From: Spirochaetaceae bacterium
GTDB lineage: Bacteria; Spirochaetota; Spirochaetia; WRBN01
DNA: 25,318 bases
Direction of reading: 5' to 3'
Assembly (NCBI GenBank): GCA_020024055.1
Contig: JAHHUI010000012.1
Location: 1-25,318, forward strand
In this document: positions 15,587 through 22,288 of the stretch, piece by piece
Numbering within the stretch: position 1 is the first letter of the stretch
Layout: each line of letters begins with the position of its first letter
Notes under the pieces: model-generated
What the model was told of the DNA's origin: nothing
Seen by the model: the letters and a program-made list of their open reading frames with translations, nothing else
Databases searched by the model: none
Made by a program: the position numbers and the translations under genes

Positions 15587-15595
15587 AAGGGAGCC
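15574..15595 (-). terminator. Hairpin terminator between ulaR and ulaE
   Basis: GGCTCCCTT (15574-15582), 4-nt loop, AAGGGAGCC (15587-15595): a perfect 9-bp stem. Read on the minus strand it is followed by ATTTTC, so it should end the ula operon. It spans the stop codon of the regulator and may also end that transcript, although the plus side has no U-tract. Confidence 0.65.
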
Positions 15596-15622
15596 GCTTG
15601 TAATATCAAGCAAAACGACACA

Positions 15623-16483
15623 TTAATGTCGGTAATTATATCCGGCGCTTTTCATGGCTGTTAAAATCGCATCGCGGGAAGAGGTGATCAGTTTTTCATA
15701 ATCATCCACTTTGTCTCCCCACAGCTCCAGCACGAAAGATCCATGATAATTCACGCTCTTCAATGCTTTGAACACTTCAACAAAATTGACAGTGCCCTCA
15801 CCGATGCTCAAGTCACGGAATTGCCCTAAAGATTTCGGTCCTACGGGCTTTGTATCTTTCAGGTGTATCGCCGAGATGCGCGAAATATAAGCTGTCAATT
15901 CCTGCGGCACATCATTCCACCAAGCGGTGAGATTGCCCACATCCGGATACACCGTGAGCCAGGGCGACTGGATATATTTGGTCACTTCGGCAAAGCGCGT
16001 GATCGAGCTCATGAATGGATAGTCCATGATTTCGATCGACAGCATAATCTGCCGCGCGGCTGCCTGCTGAACGGCCAGGGCCAATTCGTCCTTGAACTGC
16101 TGTTGTGATGCAGGAGTACTTTCTTCATAGTATACATCATAGCCGGCCATTTGAATATTTCTGATGCCGCAATGCGCTGCAAAGTCCAGGGCTTTGCTCA
16201 TAATTTCCCTGGCTTTCTCAAGAGTTTTTTTGTCCTTAGACCCATAGGGAAATCTCCTGTGCCCGCTCAGGCACATGGAGATGATAGGCATATTGAGATC
16301 TTGAGAGAGTGCGGTAAGCTCTCTTTTCTGGGCCAATGTCCAGTCCAGGCGAGAGAGCCGCTCATCGCTTTCATCAATGGAAATCTCCAGAAAGTCAAAG
16401 CCTAGATCTTTAGCTTTCTGAAGTTTTTCCAGCCATGAGGCCTTCATGGGAATCGCTTTTTCATAGAGACCCAAATATGCCAT
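15623..16483 (-). CDS. ulaE: L-xylulose-5-phosphate 3-epimerase (UlaE)
   Basis: Converts L-xylulose 5-phosphate to L-ribulose 5-phosphate in ascorbate breakdown. The 286-residue TIM-barrel protein has LGYEKAIP-like LGLYEKAIP, DFLEISIDESDERLSRLDW, SMCLSGHRRFP, IQMAGYDVYYE, IEIMDYPFM, YPDVGNL and HLKDTKP, a block pattern that follows the E. coli enzyme throughout. ATG 16483 is taken because it lies 2 nt after the ulaD stop; a GTG at 16498 is in frame but would extend into ulaD. Last gene of the operon, 27 nt before the terminator. Confidence 0.92.
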   Translation of the reverse strand: MAYLGLYEKAIPMKASWLEKLQKAKDLGFDFLEISIDESDERLSRLDWTLAQKRELTALSQDLNMPIISMCLSGHRRFPYGSKDKKTLEKAREIMSKALDFAAHCGIRNIQMAGYDVYYEESTPASQQQFKDELALAVQQAAARQIMLSIEIMDYPFMSSITRFAEVTKYIQSPWLTVYPDVGNLTAWWNDVPQELTAYISRISAIHLKDTKPVGPKSLGQFRDLSIGEGTVNFVEVFKALKSVNYHGSFVLELWGDKVDDYEKLITSSRDAILTAMKSAGYNYRH

Positions 16484-16485
16484 AT

Positions 16486-17142
16486 TTAAGACCACCACTT
16501 GCGGATTTCGTCTTTAAAGGCTCTGGCAGCTGCAGCTGGATCGGCGGCATCACGCAGATTGCGCCCGGCAATAAAGGCCTTGACAGGAATGCCCTTGAAG
16601 AGCTTGAGATCTTCCACTTCCAGGCCCCCGGTGACAGAAACTTCAAAGCCCATTTCGGCCAGCTTGGCTATTTTGTCGATATCCACCTGGCCCCATGTCT
16701 GTCCGGCAGCCTGGGCGTCTCGCCCGCGATGGTAAATGGCCTGCTTAATGCCCACTTTTTTCCATTCGGCAGCCTCTTCGAATGTCCAGTTTCCAAACAG
16801 CTCGGCCTGAATATCTCCGCGGGGATATTTCTTGGCTTCTTTCAGGGCGGTCTCGAATGTGGGCACGGGGGCCGAGCAAATCACGGTCATCCAATCTGCG
16901 CCGCATTCACCAATCATCACTTTTGCCAGCAAGGCCCCTGCATCGGCGACTTTAATATCTGCCACAATGATTTTATCCGGATACAAAGCCCTCAAGGCTT
17001 TCACAGCCTGATTGCCCGCTGTGACACACAGCACCGTGCCCGCTTCAATCACATCCAGCTCGCTCGCCAGCACTCTTGTGCTCTCCAAGGCCTCGGCCAG
17101 CGAGGTGTTGTCTAATGCTAATTGTAATAAGGGTATTGCCAT
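16486..17142 (-). CDS. ulaD: 3-keto-L-gulonate-6-phosphate decarboxylase (UlaD)
   Basis: Removes CO2 from 3-keto-L-gulonate 6-phosphate to give L-xylulose 5-phosphate. It is a 218-residue member of the OMP decarboxylase suprafamily. The metal and catalytic set known for the E. coli enzyme is present at the same numbers: D11, E33, D62, K64 and D67 (in ADIKVADAG), plus YHRGRDAQAAGQTW at 137-150. AAGGAG lies about 9 nt before the ATG. It follows ulaB by 6 nt and precedes ulaE by 2 nt, so the three are surely cotranscribed. Confidence 0.94.
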   Translation of the reverse strand: MAIPLLQLALDNTSLAEALESTRVLASELDVIEAGTVLCVTAGNQAVKALRALYPDKIIVADIKVADAGALLAKVMIGECGADWMTVICSAPVPTFETALKEAKKYPRGDIQAELFGNWTFEEAAEWKKVGIKQAIYHRGRDAQAAGQTWGQVDIDKIAKLAEMGFEVSVTGGLEVEDLKLFKGIPVKAFIAGRNLRDAADPAAAARAFKDEIRKWWS

Positions 17143-17148
17143 GATTTG

Positions 17149-17436
17149 TTACTCCTTCACCAGACCATTTGAACGAATGGCTTCCTCAATTTCTGCTTCA
17201 GAGAGCAGATTTTTCAGACCCAAGACTTTTGTTTGATTCGCATCTACATTGAAATTTTCCACCAAAGCATTGGAACAAAAAATGGCATCATAGCCACGTG
17301 CGGATGTTTTCGCTTCACCTAGGCTCATATGCTCTACATTGGCATCAATACCCAGTTTTTTAAGGACTTTACTCACTTTCATTTTAATCATTTGACTGGA
17401 ACCCATGCCATTAAGGCATGCTACTAATACTTTCAT
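17149..17436 (-). CDS. ulaB: Ascorbate PTS EIIB component (UlaB)
   Basis: A 95-residue cytoplasmic phosphocarrier of the L-ascorbate PTS. The phosphorylated cysteine is C7, in the loop ACLNGMGSSQM, matching the C-x-N-G-x-G-S-S loop of the PTS lactose/ascorbate EIIB family. The remainder (KVSKVLKKLGIDANVEHMSLGEAK, then a Rossmann-like core) fits. It accepts phosphate from an EIIA and passes it to the sugar bound by UlaA. GGGAGA is 8 nt before the ATG. It lies 48 nt after ulaA. No ulaC (EIIA) follows; the next gene is ulaD. Confidence 0.9.
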   Translation of the reverse strand: MKVLVACLNGMGSSQMIKMKVSKVLKKLGIDANVEHMSLGEAKTSARGYDAIFCSNALVENFNVDANQTKVLGLKNLLSEAEIEEAIRSNGLVKE

Positions 17437-17478
17437 TTTATTATCTCCCTCTTTTTTATTAAAAAGGCGGTGAGTTGC

Positions 17479-17494
17479 CGAGGCCTAAGCCTCG
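17479..17494 (-). other. Hairpin across the ulaA stop codon
   Basis: CGAGGC (17479-17484), loop CTAA, GCCTCG (17489-17494): a 6-bp GC-rich stem whose loop holds the TAG stop of ulaA. It could protect upstream RNA or tune ulaA versus ulaB yield. No U-tract follows, so it is unlikely to end transcription. Confidence 0.35.
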
Positions 17495-18906
17495 ACATGC
17501 CCCCAGTAATTTGCTTTATTTCTAAGATATTGAATCTGAGGAATAATCAGCATACCTGCAATACAAATGATGATGCCTGTGACGGGAGACATCTTGATGA
17601 TAACACCCAGAATTGGCCACAGTGTGGACCAGTCGATATTGCCATGCCATCCACCAAATTGATACAGCTGGAAATACCACACGGCAAATGCACCGCCGAG
17701 CACTTGGACAATGCCACACAGGAAAGGCAGAATAGTGGCTGCCTTCATGCCGCCGCGCTTGTTGGCATACACAGCAATGGTCGCATTGTCAAAAAACAAA
17801 GGAACAAAGCCGGGAATGATCATAATAGGCGATCGGAAAATTAGCAGACCAGCCACCGCGATGAACTGGGCAATGGCACCGATGATGAAGCCCCACAGCA
17901 CAGTGTTTGCAGGCGCAAATCCATATGTCGCAGCACAGTCGATACCAGGCATGACACCGGGCAAAAGCTTTTCAGAGATTCCGCGGAAAGATTCGGTCAG
18001 CTCGGAGACAAACATGCGTACACCCTGCATCAAGATAGACAGGTAAACAGAGAACATTAGAGATTTAGAGAGGATATACATGGGAAAGGCTAGAGTAGGG
18101 GCAAAGCTTTTGTCCAGCTCGCGCATATAATCTTCACCCAGAATGGCCATCACCGTGCCGAAGAAAATAAGCATCAATGTGCCTGTAGCCACCACATTGT
18201 CATTGAACATATGCATCCAGCCGGGCAGCTTCACATTGTCCATACCGTGTTCGGGCTTGCCCAGTTTGGGGGCAAGCTTATCAGCCACCCACACACCAAG
18301 CATTTGCTGATGGCCCAAGGCAAAGCCGGAATTCTCGGTTAAATTCTGCGTGGCTTCCACGGTGAGATTGGAAAAGACGGCCCAATATGTACCCACCAAA
18401 AGACCCACCAGAATAGCCCCGGTGCTGTTGCGGAACATAGGTGCCACAAAGAATAAAATCCAGGTGGCTGTGGTGGCCTGTTGTACCATGATATGGCCTG
18501 TGATGAATAATACTCTCAGCTTGGTGATCTTGCGCAGGGCGACAAGAATAATATTCCAGAAGAACCCCACCAACAAAGCCATCAGGGTGAAAGAGGTGAC
18601 AATACCAATATTTTCCAGGGCCAAATGCACAGCATTAAGGCCAAAGTAGGGGTCGATCACCGCAGCATTGAGAGCAAAGCGCCCGTTCAGGCCGGCTAGA
18701 ATGGGTCGGAATGTCACCACCAGGCCACCTGCGCCCACATTCAAAATCATGTACCCAACGGTGGCCTTGATGAAGCCGCTGAATGAATCATACCAAGGCT
18801 TGCCCAGCAGAATATAGCCGATGAGAACAATCAAACCGACAAAAAACTCTGGTTTTGTCAGAATATTGTTTGTAAAAAAAGTAAAAATATTCATTAATAC
18901 TTCCAT
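17485..18906 (-). CDS. ulaA: Ascorbate PTS EIIC permease (UlaA)
   Basis: Integral membrane permease of the L-ascorbate PTS, 473 residues with about ten or more hydrophobic spans. Recognisable parts are YILLGKPWYDSFSGFIKATV, ILNVGAGGLV, GHIMVQQATTATWI, ENSGFALGHQQM, LPGWMHMFNDNVV, MFSVYLSILMQGVRMFVSEL and GVMPGIDCAATYGFAPANTVLWG. It brings ascorbate in as the 6-phosphate together with UlaB. ATG 18906 has an excellent AGGAGG 7 nt upstream; a second ATG at 18894 lacks one. It follows ulaG by 31 nt. Confidence 0.94.
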   Translation of the reverse strand: MEVLMNIFTFFTNNILTKPEFFVGLIVLIGYILLGKPWYDSFSGFIKATVGYMILNVGAGGLVVTFRPILAGLNGRFALNAAVIDPYFGLNAVHLALENIGIVTSFTLMALLVGFFWNIILVALRKITKLRVLFITGHIMVQQATTATWILFFVAPMFRNSTGAILVGLLVGTYWAVFSNLTVEATQNLTENSGFALGHQQMLGVWVADKLAPKLGKPEHGMDNVKLPGWMHMFNDNVVATGTLMLIFFGTVMAILGEDYMRELDKSFAPTLAFPMYILSKSLMFSVYLSILMQGVRMFVSELTESFRGISEKLLPGVMPGIDCAATYGFAPANTVLWGFIIGAIAQFIAVAGLLIFRSPIMIIPGFVPLFFDNATIAVYANKRGGMKAATILPFLCGIVQVLGGAFAVWYFQLYQFGGWHGNIDWSTLWPILGVIIKMSPVTGIIICIAGMLIIPQIQYLRNKANYWGHVEA

Positions 18907-18937
18907 ATTAACTCCTCCTAAAAAAATTATTTAGATT

Positions 18938-20002
18938 TTATAAAAATGAAGTGAAGGGGACATCCGGCTCTACAGAAAATACATCACTGAAACCGCGATA
19001 GTGCTGGAAATAGATCCTTCCCTTGTCCTGCGGGAAAGTGAACTTACCGCCCACCTGCCAAATGAATGGATTGAACTGATATTGCAGTCTGTCCTTCTTC
19101 ATTTTCCATAGTACCACGATTTCCTGGGTATCGGCCTGAAAATTTGTCCAAATATCATGATGCACAGGAATCACCACTTGGGTGTTCAGGCTTTCAGCCA
19201 TACGTAGAATGTCGCAGGAGGTCATTTTGTCGGTGATACCACGGGGGTTTTCGCCAAATGCACCCAAAGCAATGTCAATTTTGTGCTCATTGCCATGCTT
19301 GGCAAAGAAATTGGAATAATGCGAGTCGCCCGCGTGATAAATATTGCCGCCGGAGGTTTTAATAAGATAATTTACAGCCATCTCATCCATATTCATCACA
19401 GAATTGCCCGCCAGCTTCACATTTTCAGGTGCGGTGACCAGGCAGGTGCGGTCAAAGGCTTCCAGTGCACAAATTTCAATATCTTTAATCTTCACAGAGC
19501 TTCCCGGCTTCACTGTGACGCAGCGATCGGCGGGCACGCCCCATTTCTGCCACAGATCCGTACAGCCTTTGGGCCCGATGAATTTCACGTCGCTGCTGCA
19601 GTTTTTCATCACCGCGGCAGCCAGATTGGGGTCAATATGGTCTGAATGAATATGCGTGGCCATCACTGCGTCCAATTCCTTAATAGCAAAAGGATCTAAG
19701 ACAAAAGGCTGCGCGCGCAGATTTGGCTGCACTTCTTGGCATCCGGACATACGCATCATCTGATGCCCGGCTTTCATTTTGCCCGAACCATGGGCCTGTT
19801 TGCCCGTGCCGCACCAAAAGTCTAAACACAAATTGGTGCCTGCGTCTGACTTGATCCACAGCCCCGTGCAGCCCAGCCACCACATGGCCACGGATTTAGG
19901 AGCCACTTTCTCTCTTTCGATTTCTTCGTTCAGCCATGTGCCCCATTCGGGAAATGTGCTCAGAATCCATGATTCTCTATTGATCTCATCAATTTTCGCC
20001 AT
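18938..20002 (-). CDS. ulaG: L-ascorbate-6-phosphate lactonase (UlaG)
   Basis: Opens the lactone of L-ascorbate 6-phosphate to 3-keto-L-gulonate 6-phosphate. It is a metallo-beta-lactamase-fold enzyme; from ATG 20002 the length is 354 residues, the same as the E. coli protein as I recall it. The metal-binding motif is HIHSDH at 117-122 (H117, H119, D121, H122); NIYHAGDSHYSN and VVIPVHHDIWTN supply later ligands. Start choice rests on GGAGG 5 nt upstream and on MAKIDEINRESWILSTFPEW matching the family start; the reading frame is open to 20059, inside ulaF. Similarity to enteric UlaG by eye is very high along the whole protein. Confidence 0.95.
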   Translation of the reverse strand: MAKIDEINRESWILSTFPEWGTWLNEEIEREKVAPKSVAMWWLGCTGLWIKSDAGTNLCLDFWCGTGKQAHGSGKMKAGHQMMRMSGCQEVQPNLRAQPFVLDPFAIKELDAVMATHIHSDHIDPNLAAAVMKNCSSDVKFIGPKGCTDLWQKWGVPADRCVTVKPGSSVKIKDIEICALEAFDRTCLVTAPENVKLAGNSVMNMDEMAVNYLIKTSGGNIYHAGDSHYSNFFAKHGNEHKIDIALGAFGENPRGITDKMTSCDILRMAESLNTQVVIPVHHDIWTNFQADTQEIVVLWKMKKDRLQYQFNPFIWQVGGKFTFPQDKGRIYFQHYRGFSDVFSVEPDVPFTSFL

Positions 20003-20027
20003 AAAAACCTCCACGTTTTTATAAAAT

Positions 20028-20723
20028 TTATTTTTGCCCGTAATAGGCGTTTTTACCATGCTTTCTTAGATAATGCTTGTCCAGGATATAGCCGGGCAGG
20101 CGCATGTCCGGGTTGATTGTCCGCGTGTAAATCCCCATTTGGGCGATTGTTTCCAGCACAATGGAATTCTCCACGGCTTTTTCCACGCTGGCGCCCCAGG
20201 TGAAAGGCCCGTGGCCGGTGAGCAGGCAGGCGCCCAGGCTGATGGGATCGATTTGTCTTTCATTAAAATCATGCACGATTTTTACGCCCGTGAAATGCTC
20301 ATAGCCTTCTTCCACTTCTTGCGGGGTCAGCACGCCCAGACAGGGAACGTCGCCATAGAAATAATCCGCATGCGTGGTGCCCTGAATGGGTAAATCTTTG
20401 CCTGACTGCGCCCATGAGGTGGCGTGCACGGAATGCGTATGCACCACGCCTTGCACTTTGTCGCCCCATTCTTTATACAAAACAATATGCGTGGGGGTAT
20501 CCGAAGAGGGGCGATAGCGCCCTTCTACTACCTTTCCCTCCAAATCGACAACAACCATGTCATCTGCGCTCATCGTGTCATAAGAAACTCCGCTGGGCTT
20601 GATCACCAATAATCCTGATATTGGATCAAAAGCGCTGGCATTTCCCCAGGTCAGCACCACCAGGCCCCGGCTGGATAACATTTGATTGCATAAAAACACA
20701 CGCTTTTTTAATTCTTCTAACAT
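20028..20723 (-). CDS. ulaF: L-ribulose-5-phosphate 4-epimerase (UlaF/AraD family)
   Basis: Zinc-dependent epimerase that turns L-ribulose 5-phosphate into D-xylulose 5-phosphate. 231 residues. TWGNAS (25-30), KPSGVSY (42-48), SSDTPTH (73-79), the zinc ligands H95 and H97 in VHTHS, D120, and H171 in TGHGPF all fall at the positions known for E. coli AraD. Context favours the ascorbate-pathway role over arabinose, since no arabinose genes are visible. It is first in the operon, preceded by an extended -10 promoter; GGATGG is about 7 nt before the ATG. Confidence 0.92.
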   Translation of the reverse strand: MLEELKKRVFLCNQMLSSRGLVVLTWGNASAFDPISGLLVIKPSGVSYDTMSADDMVVVDLEGKVVEGRYRPSSDTPTHIVLYKEWGDKVQGVVHTHSVHATSWAQSGKDLPIQGTTHADYFYGDVPCLGVLTPQEVEEGYEHFTGVKIVHDFNERQIDPISLGACLLTGHGPFTWGASVEKAVENSIVLETIAQMGIYTRTINPDMRLPGYILDKHYLRKHGKNAYYGQK

Positions 20724-20766
20724 TTATTACCCATCCTTTTCTGTTTTTTGAAATAATTTTTTCATT

Positions 20767-20775
20767 ATTATAGCA
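20767..20775 (-). promoter_or_regulatory. Extended -10 promoter of the ula operon
   Basis: Minus strand TGC followed by TATAAT (20767-20772, TGn at 20773-20775). No good -35 lies 16-18 nt upstream. A TTGACA exists at 20829-20834 but is too far away. A perfect palindrome TTTTCGAAAA (20810-20819) lies between them and could be a regulator or CRP-like site. Predicted leader about 37 nt. Confidence 0.5.
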
Positions 20776-20889
20776 CTTGTTTTCAAAATATAAAGACAAA
20801 AAAATAATTTTTTCGAAAATAAAAATTTTGTCAATTTAAAAAGCAATCAGCGTGATTTAAAAAAGAGCGATTTTAAGATTATCCGAAAA

Positions 20890-20923
20890 AACAGGCCAAG
20901 AGATTTGCGCCTTTTGGCCTGTT
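20890..20923 (-). terminator. Second terminator downstream of the lipoprotein gene
   Basis: AACAGGCCAA (20890-20899) and TTGGCCTGTT (20914-20923) form a perfect 10-bp stem with a 14-nt loop. On the minus strand five Ts follow (20890-20886). It lies 80 nt beyond the first terminator and just before the ula promoter region, so it probably insulates the operon. Confidence 0.7.
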
Positions 20924-20977
20924 GAATAATGAGTGAAAATACATATCACATATATATTTCGCTAATATTGAATAATA

Positions 20978-20997
20978 AGCCCTCCTCGCGGAGAGCT
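20978..20997 (-). terminator. First terminator of the lipoprotein gene
   Basis: On the minus strand AGCTCTCC, tetraloop GCGA (GNRA type), GGAGGGCT: 8 pairs including one G-U, followed by TATTATTC. It begins 3 nt after the lipoprotein stop codon at 21001. Confidence 0.6.
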
Positions 20998-21000
20998 GTG

Positions 21001-21924
21001 TTAGTTTTTATAACTGATAAAAAATCCCGTATCCTGAAGACGATCGACGGGCGGCAGGGGTAAAGGGCGGCTGTTATTCGATGATGACAGATAAATTAAT
21101 CCCGCGTAATTACTGCTGGCAAAATATAATTTCCATTTTTGATTTCCATACGATCCATAAGAAGAGCAATCTATCGTGATAGAATGTTCTTGATTATTAA
21201 TCTCCGTTACCTGAGCTTTATCAGAATAGCTGATAGAGGCAAAGGCTTCTTCAGCGGAAGAAAAGAGATAACCATATTTATCTTCCAAGGTGAAATAAAC
21301 TTCTAAATTATTATCATGTTTTTTAAAGATCATGGGATATCTATAATAAGTGTGATAAATATTGTTTACATCTAAGGTTATTTCTTTCTGAATCCATTTT
21401 TGTTCATTTAAAGTGTCTATGGTCCATGCCGGGGCCTTGCTGGAAAGATCTGCGGGATAGGGGATGCGTTCGAGCTTGTAATTCCAAGCGGGATCTCCTT
21501 GTCCGTTCTCATCAAGTATGACCAAATCGCCCCGCCGAGAATTTTCAAAACTCAAAAATATAGTATCAGTCGCCCCATCAATTCCATGTTCAGAAAGATA
21601 GGCTTTATTGTCTATAAATTTTGTTATGATATATGCTGGAATCCATTGATTGGCCAATTTGAGTAAAGTAAAATATACTGTTTCAGCGCCATCTTGATAA
21701 AATGCCACAAAATAATTTAAGGAATTCCCGTTTTTTTCAAGGAGAATAATAACGCCCTCTCCGTTATTTCTTGTTGCCCGCCAAGCTGTTCTGTCCAGGC
21801 CTTGCGGCGAAACCTCAAAGGACTGATGAGCCCCGCCTGTGACAGCGCCGGATGTGGGCGCCGAACATGCCGACAGTATTACGATAAAAGGGCAGATCCA
21901 TAAGTTTTGAATAAGTTTTTTCAT
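21001..21924 (-). CDS. Lipoprotein of unknown function, possibly phase-variable
   Basis: A 307-residue protein I do not recognise. ATG 21924 gives the signal peptide KKLIQNLWICPFIVILSAC with a canonical lipobox LSAC at 17-20, followed by a Ser/Gly/Thr tether. AGAGGA lies 6 nt upstream. The mature part is rich in aromatic and beta-forming residues (GVIILLEKNGNSLNYFVAFYQDG, AETVYFTLLKLANQW, YGYLFSSAEEAFASISYSD, QKWKLYFASSNYAGLIYLSSS), suggesting a beta-sandwich or beta-barrel surface domain. The frame is open back to TTG 21984, across a C10 tract, but that part has no signal-peptide character. It is flanked by two terminators downstream and a candidate switchable promoter upstream, typical of a surface antigen, though this is only inferred. 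Confidence 0.7.
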   Translation of the reverse strand: MKKLIQNLWICPFIVILSACSAPTSGAVTGGAHQSFEVSPQGLDRTAWRATRNNGEGVIILLEKNGNSLNYFVAFYQDGAETVYFTLLKLANQWIPAYIITKFIDNKAYLSEHGIDGATDTIFLSFENSRRGDLVILDENGQGDPAWNYKLERIPYPADLSSKAPAWTIDTLNEQKWIQKEITLDVNNIYHTYYRYPMIFKKHDNNLEVYFTLEDKYGYLFSSAEEAFASISYSDKAQVTEINNQEHSITIDCSSYGSYGNQKWKLYFASSNYAGLIYLSSSNNSRPLPLPPVDRLQDTGFFISYKN

Positions 21925-21963
21925 ATCATTCCTCTGTAAAATTGAATTTCCAGAGGAATGATA
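21924..21963 (-). repeat. 13-bp inverted repeat at the lipoprotein start
   Basis: TATCATTCCTCTG (21924-21936) is perfectly complementary to CAGAGGAATGATA (21951-21963), with a 14-nt loop. One arm covers the ribosome site and touches the ATG; the other covers the candidate -10. As RNA it could hide the ribosome site in transcripts that enter from upstream; as DNA it could be an operator. Confidence 0.75.
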
Positions 21964-21984
21964 CCGGGGGGGGGGTAATTTCAA
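21958..21984 (-). promoter_or_regulatory. Promoter with a C10 tract in the spacer
   Basis: Minus strand TTGAAA (21979-21984), a 15-nt spacer made of TTA, ten Cs and GG, then TATCAT (21958-21963). The homopolymer is at 21966-21975 (ten Gs on the plus strand). Slippage to C12 would give the optimal 17-nt spacer. The predicted start is near 21951. Confidence 0.5.
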
Positions 21985-22018
21985 GAGGTTTGAGAAACAA
22001 AATTATCCTTTATGAGTT

Positions 22019-22243
22019 TTATCTGTGAATAATTCGTAATAATGTTTTTTCACCTTCTTTTTTATATGTTACACGCCATTTCCCTCTTCCTTTGTTCGTC
22101 GTCTTACCGTCATACTCTTTGATGTCAATCAAATATTCGTTATTACCGATGTAGTAAGGGTGGGGTCCTTCATGTCCTTGATAGCAGGAGAGCGATGCTA
22201 AAGCTTCTAAAAGACCACGCGAAAGCCCCCTGCGTCTTGATGC
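22019..22243 (-). pseudogene. Remnant coding fragment without a start
   Basis: On the minus strand 74 codons are open between a stop at 22244-22246 and the stop at 22019-22021. The last 55 or so read like a genuine protein C-terminus (YQGHEGPHPYYIGNNEYLI, then IKEYDGKTTNKGRGKWRVTY and GEKTLLRIIHR). There is no ATG or GTG in frame and no ribosome site. Just upstream, another minus frame (22200-22289) is also open for about 28 codons and ends in a stop, so the gene may be frameshifted as well as cut by the cas operon start. I do not recognise the family; the compact basic end would suit the tail of a toxin or nuclease domain, but that is a guess. It fills most of the gap between the lipoprotein gene and cas3. 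Confidence 0.45.
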
Positions 22244-22288
22244 TTACAGTACAATATTCCAAGACTTTTTTGATCGGGAGGGAATTTG

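Noticed and set aside
20003..20059. N-terminal extension of UlaG
   Set aside because: Lies inside ulaF and the intergenic gap; family length and the ribosome site support ATG 20002.
21925..21984. Translation of the lipoprotein from TTG 21984 through the C10 tract (translational phase variation)
   Set aside because: The ATG at 21924 has a ribosome site and starts a canonical lipoprotein signal; an extra 20 residues would spoil it. Kept as a less likely alternative.
22120..22140. TTTGAT-GTCA-ATCAAA inverted repeat as an operator for cas3
   Set aside because: Short, about 150 nt from the gene and inside the remnant coding stretch; likely chance.
21985..22288. CRISPR array upstream of cas3
   Set aside because: No repeated unit of 28-37 nt is present; the stretch holds a coding remnant instead.
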